Origin: a virus
Reading direction: 5' to 3' (one strand)
IMG/VR virus record: IMGVR_UViG_3300023178_000219
Coordinates: 1 to 27,013 of that record
DNA length: 27,013 nt
This document shows, piece by piece, positions 17,259-24,453 of this stretch (positions within the stretch are counted from its first letter, which is position 1; each line of letters opens with the position of its first letter). The position numbers and the translations under genes are program-made. The notes beneath the pieces were generated by a model that was not told the DNA's origin, did no database searches, and saw only the letters and a list, made by a program, of their open reading frames with translations.

Positions 17259-17900
17259 ATGTTTATATATGGAACAAGTTTTAAACAATTTGGAATATTC
17301 ACATTAGAAAAAATTATAGAAAAAATTAATTCTTTAAATAAAAATTCTATTACTGAGTTAGGTGCACACTCTGGTTTTTTAACATTGGAATTATCAAAAC
17401 ATTTTCATGTTAGTAATTTGAAACCAGCTGTTTTAAAGTCTTACAATACTTTTGCTGATATAAGAAAGATTTTAAATAGAAATAAACTTTCTAATATTAG
17501 TGTTTCATTAATTGAAAGAAGTGATATAGAAGATTACATTAAACAAATAAAAACAGATATAGTATATGTTGATAATAGTTTTTTAAATCATAAAACAACT
17601 ATAGATCTTTTAGTAGAGTTTAATATTATATGTGATGTTATATATGTTGATGGTGATTCTATTATTCATATCAATACAGAATCATTGATATCTCAAAAAA
17701 GAAAAGAAAGTATGGTTATACAACCAGAACCACAACCACAACCAGAGCCAGCGATAGAGGAACCAGTTATTAATACAGAAGAAGCAGTTCCAGAGTATGC
17801 GGCTGTAGAAGAAGTAAAGGAAGAAGTGGTTGTAGAGGAAGAAAAAGTAAAACCAAAAAGAAGAAGAAGAAGCAGAAGTAAGAAAACAAATAGTGAATAA
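17259..17900 (+). CDS. Methyltransferase-like (Rossmann-type) protein with acidic/Pro-rich linker and Arg/Lys tail
   Basis: A 213-residue protein with AGGGG before ATG 17259. Residues 31-43, ITELGAHSGFLTL, match motif I of class I SAM-dependent methyltransferases (E-x-G-A-x-x-G-x-x-T), and strand VYVDNSF at 102-108 and VIYVDGD further on recall the 'd.v.iDg' strands of FkbM-type enzymes. The domain is short (about 150 residues) and some expected motifs are weak, so catalytic activity is uncertain; it may be a decayed or purely structural fold. From residue 155 the protein changes character: Gln/Pro/Glu repeats, then a Glu/Val-rich stretch (to about 196), then a strongly basic end, KPKRRRRSRSKK (198-209). 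It lies between a baseplate wedge gene and fibre genes, so a virion or assembly role is plausible. A glycan- or protein-modifying enzyme is the alternative. Confidence 0.55.
   Translation: MFIYGTSFKQFGIFTLEKIIEKINSLNKNSITELGAHSGFLTLELSKHFHVSNLKPAVLKSYNTFADIRKILNRNKLSNISVSLIERSDIEDYIKQIKTDIVYVDNSFLNHKTTIDLLVEFNIICDVIYVDGDSIIHINTESLISQKRKESMVIQPEPQPQPEPAIEEPVINTEEAVPEYAAVEEVKEEVVVEEEKVKPKRRRRSRSKKTNSE
17721..17750 (+). repeat. Short codon-level repeat (Gln-Pro / Glu-Pro)
   Basis: Ten codons alternating CAA/GAA/GAG with CCA, encoding QPEPQPQPEP at residues 155-164. They mark the switch from the folded domain to the linker of the methyltransferase-like protein. A second slippage-prone run, four AGA codons in a row, is at 17859-17870 in the basic tail. 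Both could gain or lose codons by replication slippage. Confidence 0.75.
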
Positions 17901-17902
17901 TA

Positions 17903-17930
17903 CTTATATTTATTATAAGCATTGTTTTTA
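17903..17930 (+). terminator. Weak candidate terminator hairpin
   Basis: CTTATA (17903-17908) and TATAAG (17914-17919) form a 6-bp stem with a 5-base loop, followed by CATTG and a T-rich stretch (17925-17929), just after the stop of the methyltransferase-like gene. The stem has one G-C pair only, so if it ends transcription it does so weakly. Confidence 0.25.
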
Positions 17931-17936
17931 TTAAAT

Positions 17937-17966
17937 TATAATACAATATAGTTTTATGTATAATAA
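17937..17966 (+). promoter_or_regulatory. Candidate promoter region of the distal fibre module
   Basis: The 80-base gap 17901-17980 holds two -10-like boxes, TATAATAC at 17937-17944 and TATAATAA at 17959-17966, resembling the TATAAATA late element of T4-type phages, without a clear -35 box. The second lies only 15 bases before the start codon, so the first is the better candidate. The place makes sense, because it separates the baseplate genes from the surface-protein genes. No experiment backs this and the local DNA is very AT-rich. Confidence 0.33.
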
Positions 17967-17967
17967 T

Positions 17968-17974
17968 AGGGGGA
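17968..17974 (+). promoter_or_regulatory. Strong ribosome binding site that fixes a TTG start
   Basis: AGGGGGA lies 6-7 bases before TTG 17981. It is among the best matches to the 16S rRNA end in the window and supports TTG as the start codon of a gene whose first residues (MAFLD) match a common phage family start. Confidence 0.7.
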
Positions 17975-17980
17975 AATAAA

Positions 17981-18550
17981 TTGGCATTTCTTGATTCATC
18001 AACAGCAGTTATAGACGCAATTCTTACTAAGAGGGGCCGAGAATTGTTAGCTAGAAATGATGGCTCCTTTCAAATAACAAAGTTTGCCTTTGGTGATGAT
18101 GAGATTAATTACCAATTATTCAACATTGCAAACACAGTTAATCCAGAGGCAGATATTATTAATCTACCTGTTTTGGAACCCACATCAAATGATGAGGTAG
18201 CATTGTTAAATAGATTAGTAACTCTACCAAGAGGAACACTAAAAGTAGCTACATTGAGTTTAGATCCTAATCAAGCAACAGTTGATTTTGGAAGTGATAT
18301 AACTGTTTCAGTTGTTACTGAAAATGGTAGTGATCCACAGGGATATACAGCAACGATTAGAGATTCTACTATTGGTATTTTGACAGCTGCGAGAGCTATT
18401 CCAGCTGCTGGTGGTTTAGCTACTTTCACTATTAGAACTGGCGAAAATGCTAGCGGTGGAACAGGAACTACAATTATGGATATTATTGGTATAAACACTG
18501 GAGCTAGAAAAGAGTTTAGCTTTACAGTTAATGAAGCAACAACAACTTAA
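17981..18550 (+). CDS. Virion structural protein with conserved MAFLD-type N-terminus and Ig-like domain
   Basis: A 189-residue protein starting with TTG 17981. The N-terminus (MAFLDSSTAVIDAILTKRGR, then ELLARNDGSFQITKFAFGDD and EINYQLFN, residues 1-48) belongs to a structural-protein type seen repeatedly in marine myophage tail clusters, where 'aiLT..GR..la..dg.f.itkfa.gddEInY' is the constant part. Residues about 85-185 are a beta-sandwich of Ig-like (Big-type) look: GTLKVATLSLDPNQATVDFG, SDITVSVVTENGSD and a final strand, RKEFSFTV. It is first in the distal module after the 80-base gap. It probably sits at the baseplate edge or on a fibre; the Ig-like domain may bind weakly to cell-surface sugars. 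The function is inferred from family and place. Confidence 0.68.
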   Translation: MAFLDSSTAVIDAILTKRGRELLARNDGSFQITKFAFGDDEINYQLFNIANTVNPEADIINLPVLEPTSNDEVALLNRLVTLPRGTLKVATLSLDPNQATVDFGSDITVSVVTENGSDPQGYTATIRDSTIGILTAARAIPAAGGLATFTIRTGENASGGTGTTIMDIIGINTGARKEFSFTVNEATTT

Positions 18551-18563
18551 TTAGAGAAAAGGT

Positions 18564-19430
18564 ATGGCGTTAACAAATTTTAATGAAGATGATATATCAG
18601 TTAGTGATGTTGAATATACTACTAACTTTGTTATAGATTCGGCTACAGCAGCTTCGGCTAGAAATATATACTCTTTTGTTGCAGAAGCTAGTTCTACTGG
18701 TTTTTTAGTAAATGCTCAAGGTTCAACAACAACTACACCTCTTAGTTCTGCCTTTAGACACTTTACTAATTACTATTTTTCATCAGCATCAGATGCATCT
18801 ATACCACTTGCACAAGACAACACAACAACAACTGGTATATTTAGAGCTATTCAATTAGGGAGAACAACAGTTGATGATGGTATATTAAGTGGTAGTGTTA
18901 CAGCTATATTTTCTTTTGGGGCTGTTGGTAACTTACAGTTTGTTGATATACCAGATACAACAATTGATAATAGTATTGGTAGAAAGGGAACTCTAGTTCA
19001 GAAAAATGATGAAACAAATGTTGTTGGAACAGTATTTTACGACACAGGAACTTTGGTTTTCCACGGTGGTAATACATCAACAAACTTTTTAACATCACCT
19101 GCATCTGGTTTTATATTTGGTGAAGGTTCAACAGCTGAAACTATAGCTATTAATGAAGTTAATTTTAAATCTGTTAATAGTATTAAAAGAACTTCTTTTT
19201 TTTGTAGAGCTAAAAACAGAGAATTTAATTACACAAATAATATAACAGCGTTATCTGATAGAACTACTGGATCTATTACTGGCTCATTAACAGCAGATCC
19301 TACAACATTTATAACAACAATTGGTCTTTATAATGATGATGGTGAAATGCTCGCAATAGCCAAGGTTTCTCCAGCAGTTAAAAAGACTTTTGATACAGAA
19401 AAAGTTTTTTCTGTTAGATTACAATACTAA
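18564..19430 (+). CDS. Tail-associated structural protein, paralogue A with shared C-terminal module
   Basis: A 288-residue protein; ATG 18564 with AAAAGG upstream, 13 bases after the previous gene. The N-terminal part (MALTNFNEDDISVSDVEYTT onward) is Ser/Thr/Ala-rich and not recognised. The last roughly 135 residues form a module shared with the next two genes: VVGTVFYDTGTLVFHGG, RTSFFCRAKNREFNYTNN, FITTIGLYNDDGEMLAIAKV and a final beta strand ending in Tyr. The stretch before it (FRAIQLGRTTVDDGILSGSV) also aligns with the third copy. It is probably a baseplate- or fibre-bound protein in which the C-terminal module is the anchor or trimerisation part and the N-terminal part is variable. No enzyme motif was seen. 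Confidence 0.6.
   Translation: MALTNFNEDDISVSDVEYTTNFVIDSATAASARNIYSFVAEASSTGFLVNAQGSTTTTPLSSAFRHFTNYYFSSASDASIPLAQDNTTTTGIFRAIQLGRTTVDDGILSGSVTAIFSFGAVGNLQFVDIPDTTIDNSIGRKGTLVQKNDETNVVGTVFYDTGTLVFHGGNTSTNFLTSPASGFIFGEGSTAETIAINEVNFKSVNSIKRTSFFCRAKNREFNYTNNITALSDRTTGSITGSLTADPTTFITTIGLYNDDGEMLAIAKVSPAVKKTFDTEKVFSVRLQY
19020..19427 (+). repeat. Shared C-terminal module, copy A
   Basis: Codes for about 136 residues from VVGTVFYD to the end of the 288-residue protein. Landmarks: GTVFYD, EFNYT, FITTIGLYNDDGEMLAIAKV, VKK. Copies B (21372-21791) and C (22272-22712) follow in the next two genes. The copies are alike in protein and only partly in DNA, so the duplications are old. Confidence 0.7.
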
Positions 19431-19436
19431 AACATT

Positions 19437-21794
19437 ATGTCATTTAAAGCTTTTGAAGACGAAACTATCCAAAGTTATGTTAATGAGAAGATAGAGACAG
19501 TTTCATTATCAGAGACTAGTCCTTCGGCTTCTTATGCTCATTTTTTCACAGGTATAAGAAGTTTGGGTAAGATAGGTTCTTTAAATGGCGACGATAATCC
19601 AGATTTTGGTTTTAATAAAGAAGATGAAATAAAATATAAATTTGACTTTACTGAAATACCTATACTTGGCCAATCAATAACTGCCGATATGGTTAATGGT
19701 GTTTATATGAGTGAAGGTGATATGGATTATAGCACCGCTGCTGGATATAACACAACAACATCACATCAAAGAATATTTGATCATATAGCATACTATTTGT
19801 ATAGAGCAGATCTAGATGATAATTATGATCCATCAATAACAAACATACAAAGTGGCTCAACAAGTGTGGATATATCTGTTTTTAAATTAATTAACTTGAG
19901 AAAAGATATAGGTTTTAGTGGTATAAAACCATCATCATTTAGAATGGAGTTAAACTTAGGAACACAAAGTATTACTGGCCATATTGATGGTTCTTCTGCA
20001 GAGCCTTTATATTATGATACTCACGCTACCGGATTTACTGGGGCTTTGGATTTGAAAAACCCATATGGTGGTGAAGTTGGGTTAAGTGATAAAAGTTTCT
20101 TTGGTGTTTCTCTTAATGATACACCTTATATGGCCGCTGAAGGTATTGATAACATTGTTGATGGTATAACAATAGAGGCAATAATAAGACCTCACCAAAA
20201 AGATTCTGTTTTATTTTTTAGAAGAATAGCTAATTCTGCAGACGATAAAACAAGAAATAAATTTATGAAGTTAGAGTTAACTAAAGGCCCTAATGGTATA
20301 AACGAAGCTTTTAGGTTTTATATAAGAAACACATCTACATATCCTAATAACTCAGACACATATGTGGATAAAACAGAATCTAATTTTACAGAAAACTTTT
20401 CTGACGCTAATGTTCAAGCTTCTGGATTGTTTGTTCCTAACGATGTTGGTATAAATCTTTTTGATGGTAATTTTCACCATATAATAGTTACATGGAGTCC
20501 ATATGAATTAGTATCAAATAATGTGGGGGATGCTGAGTTAGGATCTGGGGTTGTGTTGGGTTATGTTGATGGATACAAACTTCTTAATAAAGAACAGGTT
20601 TTTCCAAGACTTAAGGGTTCTGATAGTTCAAACGGCCCAACACCACAACCAAATATGCTTGAACAAAGAATACCAATTAGGCAAGAAAGATTAAGATCTA
20701 CTGATTCTCTTGATGGGCCAAGTGGTAACAATATATATATTGGTGTTTCAAACTTTAGTAGAACAGATGGTGAGTTTGATGGAGATAGAGGAGTTTTAGC
20801 TCCTAGTAATGATCCAAAAATATCTGGGCCTTATGATGGGCAAATACAAGAATTAAGAGTTTGGAATATAAGACTAAAAGATGGAACAACTAAATATAAT
20901 GATAATTTAAACACATTATTAAATACTACAGTTGATGTTGTGGCAAATCCAGAAAAAAGTATTATAGGAACTTTTAATAACTTTTATGATTCTGGTTTAA
21001 CTGGAACATCAACAAGTGCTGGTAATATAGTGGGTTGGTGGAGATTCAACGCTATAGGGTCTCTAACAGCTGCAGATCATGCAGGAGGTTTAACACCCGG
21101 CCTTATTGCGAATGCTCCTGCATTAGCTGCTGACCCAACTGGCCAATTATCTGGAAGTAGTGGTGTGTTGGTTGGTAACTCTACTATGAGATTATATAAT
21201 TCTAAAAACATATTATTAGGTTCAAGTGGAAATGTTTTTAGTGAAGAGTCTGTTTCTTCACTACAAAGAACACTGACATATTATGATCAACCAGCAGCTG
21301 GATCAAAGCCCGTAAATAATAATTTAAATCAGGGTAGAATATTAAGAAGAACTATTTCTGATGAAGCAAAAAGAGTTGGTGTTATATTTTATGACACAAA
21401 TCAAATAGTTTTAGACAATGATGATGAGTTTGTAAGTATGAATTTCACTTGGCCAACCAGTGGTGTGTCTGGTGATTTTGGTTTTTCTGTAACTAGTGAT
21501 AATATAGATAATAACTCTATCAACGTTGAAAGATTAAAATATGACGCAGTTATAAGAAGTGGTAGAACTTTGTTTTCGGCAGTAGCGGAGGGTTCTGAAT
21601 TTAATTACACTGAAAACCCAACGGGGAAAAACCCAGATACAAACGAAAATATATTTGATGATCCAACAGCATTTATTACTTCTGTTGGTTTATACAACAA
21701 TGAAGGTGAGTTATTAGCTATAGGTAAGTTATCAAATACTGTTAAGAAAAATAATAAAATTCAAATAGAAACTCAAGTTAAGCTAGATTATTAG
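19437..21794 (+). CDS. Large LamG-like tail protein, paralogue B with shared C-terminal module
   Basis: A 785-residue protein; ATG 19437 is 6 bases after the previous stop and has no recognisable ribosome binding site, so translation is probably coupled. The N-terminal 220 residues are unrecognised (RSLGKIGSLNGDDNPDFGFN). Residues about 225-480 form a LamG/concanavalin-like lectin: ITIEAIIRPHQKDSVLFFRR, FDGNFHHIIVTWSPYEL, GYVDGYKLLNK, NIYIGVSNFS and DGQIQELRVWNIRLKDG. NIVGWWRFN follows at about 532, a stretch commonly found after phage LamG domains. The C-terminal 140 residues (from RVGVIFYDTN at about 646) are the shared module: RSGRTLFSAVAEGSEFNYTE, FITSVGLYNNEGELLAIGKL. It likely binds a surface glycan through the LamG domain and is anchored to the tail by the C-terminal module. 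Confidence 0.7.
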   Translation: MSFKAFEDETIQSYVNEKIETVSLSETSPSASYAHFFTGIRSLGKIGSLNGDDNPDFGFNKEDEIKYKFDFTEIPILGQSITADMVNGVYMSEGDMDYSTAAGYNTTTSHQRIFDHIAYYLYRADLDDNYDPSITNIQSGSTSVDISVFKLINLRKDIGFSGIKPSSFRMELNLGTQSITGHIDGSSAEPLYYDTHATGFTGALDLKNPYGGEVGLSDKSFFGVSLNDTPYMAAEGIDNIVDGITIEAIIRPHQKDSVLFFRRIANSADDKTRNKFMKLELTKGPNGINEAFRFYIRNTSTYPNNSDTYVDKTESNFTENFSDANVQASGLFVPNDVGINLFDGNFHHIIVTWSPYELVSNNVGDAELGSGVVLGYVDGYKLLNKEQVFPRLKGSDSSNGPTPQPNMLEQRIPIRQERLRSTDSLDGPSGNNIYIGVSNFSRTDGEFDGDRGVLAPSNDPKISGPYDGQIQELRVWNIRLKDGTTKYNDNLNTLLNTTVDVVANPEKSIIGTFNNFYDSGLTGTSTSAGNIVGWWRFNAIGSLTAADHAGGLTPGLIANAPALAADPTGQLSGSSGVLVGNSTMRLYNSKNILLGSSGNVFSEESVSSLQRTLTYYDQPAAGSKPVNNNLNQGRILRRTISDEAKRVGVIFYDTNQIVLDNDDEFVSMNFTWPTSGVSGDFGFSVTSDNIDNNSINVERLKYDAVIRSGRTLFSAVAEGSEFNYTENPTGKNPDTNENIFDDPTAFITSVGLYNNEGELLAIGKLSNTVKKNNKIQIETQVKLDY
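21372..21791 (+). repeat. Shared C-terminal module, copy B
   Basis: About 140 residues closing the 785-residue LamG protein. Landmarks: RVGVIFYDTNQIVLDN, SEFNYTENP, FITSVGLYNNEGELLAIGKL, VKK and final LDY. It is closest in its last 40 residues to copies A and C. Confidence 0.72.
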
Positions 21795-21803
21795 AGAGTG
21801 TAA

Positions 21804-22715
21804 ATGCCAGATCCATTACTACCAATAAGAACTAATAAAGATATTGAAAGTGGATATGTTAGAATAAATCCATCAGACTATTTTTTTGTAACATTTGAAA
21901 GCTCAAAACAAATAGCTATTGATGATATAGAGTGTCCTTTGACTAAGGGTATAAATGATCATCAAATAATTAGTTCACCTAATGATTCTGTTTGTGCGAT
22001 GACTGCTAGTTGGGATGGTAGTAACTCATCATATTGGTATACGGTAAGAAAAATATTATCAGAGAGAACAAGTGATTATTCTTTAACAGCGACTCAACCA
22101 GCTGATGCACAATTAGGTATAATAAGTATAAGGAAGAACTTTTATGATATGGCTTTAGCGACTGGTAGTGTTACTGCCACTGTCACGGGCACTAATTTTG
22201 TTGGTAATAGCATAGCTGATACTTATTATGATGATGGTAATGGTAACTTTTTAAAACTATCAAACGGATTATCAATAGGTAAGGTGTTATACGATGATGG
22301 TATGATTGTTATTGATAATGCAGAATATAGAGAGGTTGCAACCTCAACAACATCATTAGTTTTTAATACAAGAGTTCAACATACAGCTTTAAATGTTTAT
22401 TGTAAGTGTGAATCAAATGAACTTAATTATACACTAAATCACACAGCGGCTGCTACAGCTAGTTTATGTGCAAACGGCGAAAGTATAGAGGCTGGACATG
22501 ATAATTTATATACTAAAACTTCTATAACAGGAAGCACTGATAGGTTTAAATATTGGGAAGATTTAGTTTCGTCTGGATATAATTTTTCACCTATGATAAC
22601 ATCTGTTGGTTTATATAATGAAAATAATGAGTTATTGGCTGTTGCTAAATTAACAAAACCAATTAAAAAACCCACAGACTTACCATTAACTGTTAAGATT
22701 GCAATTGATATATAA
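21804..22715 (+). CDS. Tail-associated structural protein, paralogue C with shared C-terminal module
   Basis: A 303-residue protein; ATG 21804 with AGAGAG upstream, 9 bases after the previous gene. The N-terminal 100 residues are unrecognised (PLLPIRTNKDIESGYVRINP, SDYFFVTFESSKQI). From about residue 157 comes the shared module: SIGKVLYDDGMIVIDN, ALNVYCKCESNELNYTLN, MITSVGLYNENNELLAVAKL and a final beta strand. An insert of about 30 residues, longer than in copies A and B, separates the NYT and SVGLYN parts. Upstream, IISIRKNFYDMALATGSVTA aligns with paralogue A. It has several Cys residues (Cys in CKC and CANGE), unusual for this window; disulphides or metal binding are possible but not shown. 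It is likely a structural partner of the LamG proteins on either side. Confidence 0.6.
   Translation: MPDPLLPIRTNKDIESGYVRINPSDYFFVTFESSKQIAIDDIECPLTKGINDHQIISSPNDSVCAMTASWDGSNSSYWYTVRKILSERTSDYSLTATQPADAQLGIISIRKNFYDMALATGSVTATVTGTNFVGNSIADTYYDDGNGNFLKLSNGLSIGKVLYDDGMIVIDNAEYREVATSTTSLVFNTRVQHTALNVYCKCESNELNYTLNHTAAATASLCANGESIEAGHDNLYTKTSITGSTDRFKYWEDLVSSGYNFSPMITSVGLYNENNELLAVAKLTKPIKKPTDLPLTVKIAIDI
22272..22712 (+). repeat. Shared C-terminal module, copy C
   Basis: About 147 residues closing the 303-residue protein. Landmarks: SIGKVLYDDGMIVIDN, NELNYTLN, MITSVGLYNENNELLAVAKL, IKK. It is the longest copy because of a larger loop in the middle. Confidence 0.68.
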
Positions 22716-22726
22716 AGGAAAATAAA

Positions 22727-24451
22727 ATGGCATTTAGGTTTATAAATCCAGTAGCTACTGGGCAATTTAGATATATTTTATCAAGAGCTGTTGAAGATGT
22801 TACTATAATAGATCTTACAGATACACCAAGCAATGGAGTAACTGGTTTTCATTTGGAAGTTGTAACAGGATCTACTAAATCAATAGAACTTGACGGCATT
22901 GGTGAGTATATGAAACTCCCAACAGCAGAAGGAAATAACACTGAGTTTGGTTTGGATAATATAGGTGTTAATGGCCCCATAGCTAACAATTTAATTTTTG
23001 AATCTTGGGTTAAATTATCAGACATAGAATATACTGCAGGATACGCAAACCAATATTGGGAAGCTACAATACAAAGAGATACTACAAGTGGCCCATATGG
23101 TCAAGACGAAAATGGTGATGATATATTTGGAACAACAACGGAAGGTTTTGATGGAATATATCATAGTAGATTAATATATATAGACCCAGAGGGAGATTCA
23201 ACATCTGCTCACTATGTTGATTTTCAATTCACTAGTGGAACAAATATAGCATATAGTTTAACATCAAACTCTAGTATACCTGTTAATACTTGGACTCATT
23301 TGATGACAAAGTATAATTGGGAGGGTGATACATATGGAAGCGGTGAAGGTAATAGCACTATGTCCGTATATATAAATGGAGTGTTAGATAGAGTAGAGAC
23401 TTTAGACAACCTTCATGCCGCAGGGGCTTTAAGCAACCCTGCATACCCTTCTACGGGTTCCCCATTAGATGCTAAGGGATTAATACTATTTAATGGTAAA
23501 GTCGATGAGATGAGATTGTGGTGTCTCAGTGCAAGTGATCCTGTTATGGCTGAACTTGCTTCTGTAACTAGTATAGGGTTATATCCAGAAAAACTAAGTG
23601 TTCAAGCTCAAAATGATTTATCTCCAAGTGCTAACACTTTAGTAGGTTGGTGGAGATTTGAAGATGTTACAGCTGTAAATCTTTATGCTTCTATAGTTGA
23701 TAGTATAGAAGATAGCACAGAGTATAATCACAACGCGACTCCTGTAGGTTTTGAAGGCCCAACAAGTTTTTCCGATGATCAACACTCTATTTATGGAAGT
23801 AACGCAATGGATAACTTCCCAGATTTAAAAATAGGAACAACAGATAATGGCGGTATGTTAACCATTGATAATAGAAACTCAAGTGTTCTATTAGAAGAAG
23901 GTTGGGAGAATTTAGTATTAAAGTCACAAAATAGTTGGACTCCTATCTTAGAACAAAACGGTGATCCAACAGCAATAGTTAATGTAGATGAAAGACAGAT
24001 ATACACTGGAACCTCTGGCGTTAGAGTTAATACAGGATATGAGGGTGGAGGGGCAATACACACCATAGATTATTCACCAGAAAATTTTATTGATAAAAAC
24101 AAATATATTTGTGGTTTAAGAATGATTGCCGCTAGTGGATCAGTTAGTGCAAGAGTAACATTTACTCTCGGCCCAGAAAGCAATAGTGCATCTGTAACAG
24201 CTGTTATGACTAACTTAGAGTGGAGACCATTTTTTGTTAGGAATACTGCTATTAGTGATCCGGGGCACCCCTCATCTATTACCGGATCTGTTAAGGTAGA
24301 ACAGCTTCATAACCCCGTAGAAGGAGCAGATGAAGGATCTTTGTTTAATGTTGATTCATTTATGATTAAACAAGGTGATTACCCATCAGCTTTTGTGGGA
24401 CAAGAAGAAGTCAGAAAAACAGGTCAAATTTATTGGAATATAGGTGATTAA
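22727..24451 (+). CDS. Tail fibre/decoration protein with LamG-like lectin and CBM-like domains
   Basis: A 574-residue protein; ATG 22727 with AAGGAAA upstream. Residues about 45-270 are a LamG-like fold: KSIELDGIGEYMKLP, NLIFESWVKLSDIEYT, NTWTHLMTKYNWEGD, MSVYINGVLDRVETL and LFNGKVDEMRLWCLSASD. LVGWWRFEDV follows (about 306-315), with NHNATPVGFEGPTSF. The C-terminal part (about 392-555) looks like a jelly-roll carbohydrate-binding module of CBM4/9 type: GWENLVLKSQNSWTPILEQN, TGTSGVRVNTGYEGGG, KYICGLRMIAASGSVSARVT and VDSFMIKQGDYPSAF. Two sugar-binding folds in one chain make receptor or capsule/LPS recognition the most likely role; no hydrolase residues were recognised. The shared C-terminal module of the three previous genes is absent. 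Confidence 0.72.
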   Translation: MAFRFINPVATGQFRYILSRAVEDVTIIDLTDTPSNGVTGFHLEVVTGSTKSIELDGIGEYMKLPTAEGNNTEFGLDNIGVNGPIANNLIFESWVKLSDIEYTAGYANQYWEATIQRDTTSGPYGQDENGDDIFGTTTEGFDGIYHSRLIYIDPEGDSTSAHYVDFQFTSGTNIAYSLTSNSSIPVNTWTHLMTKYNWEGDTYGSGEGNSTMSVYINGVLDRVETLDNLHAAGALSNPAYPSTGSPLDAKGLILFNGKVDEMRLWCLSASDPVMAELASVTSIGLYPEKLSVQAQNDLSPSANTLVGWWRFEDVTAVNLYASIVDSIEDSTEYNHNATPVGFEGPTSFSDDQHSIYGSNAMDNFPDLKIGTTDNGGMLTIDNRNSSVLLEEGWENLVLKSQNSWTPILEQNGDPTAIVNVDERQIYTGTSGVRVNTGYEGGGAIHTIDYSPENFIDKNKYICGLRMIAASGSVSARVTFTLGPESNSASVTAVMTNLEWRPFFVRNTAISDPGHPSSITGSVKVEQLHNPVEGADEGSLFNVDSFMIKQGDYPSAFVGQEEVRKTGQIYWNIGD

Positions 24452-24453
24452 AT

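Noticed and set aside
16673-17302. 209-codon open frame on the minus strand
   Set aside because: It is a shadow of the 3' end of the 1112-residue wedge gene; no neighbouring minus-strand gene and no recognisable protein.
17259-17900. DNA methyltransferase of a restriction or anti-restriction system
   Set aside because: No DPPY/NPPY or PCQ catalytic motif is present; only a motif-I-like loop is seen, so no DNA-modifying role is claimed.
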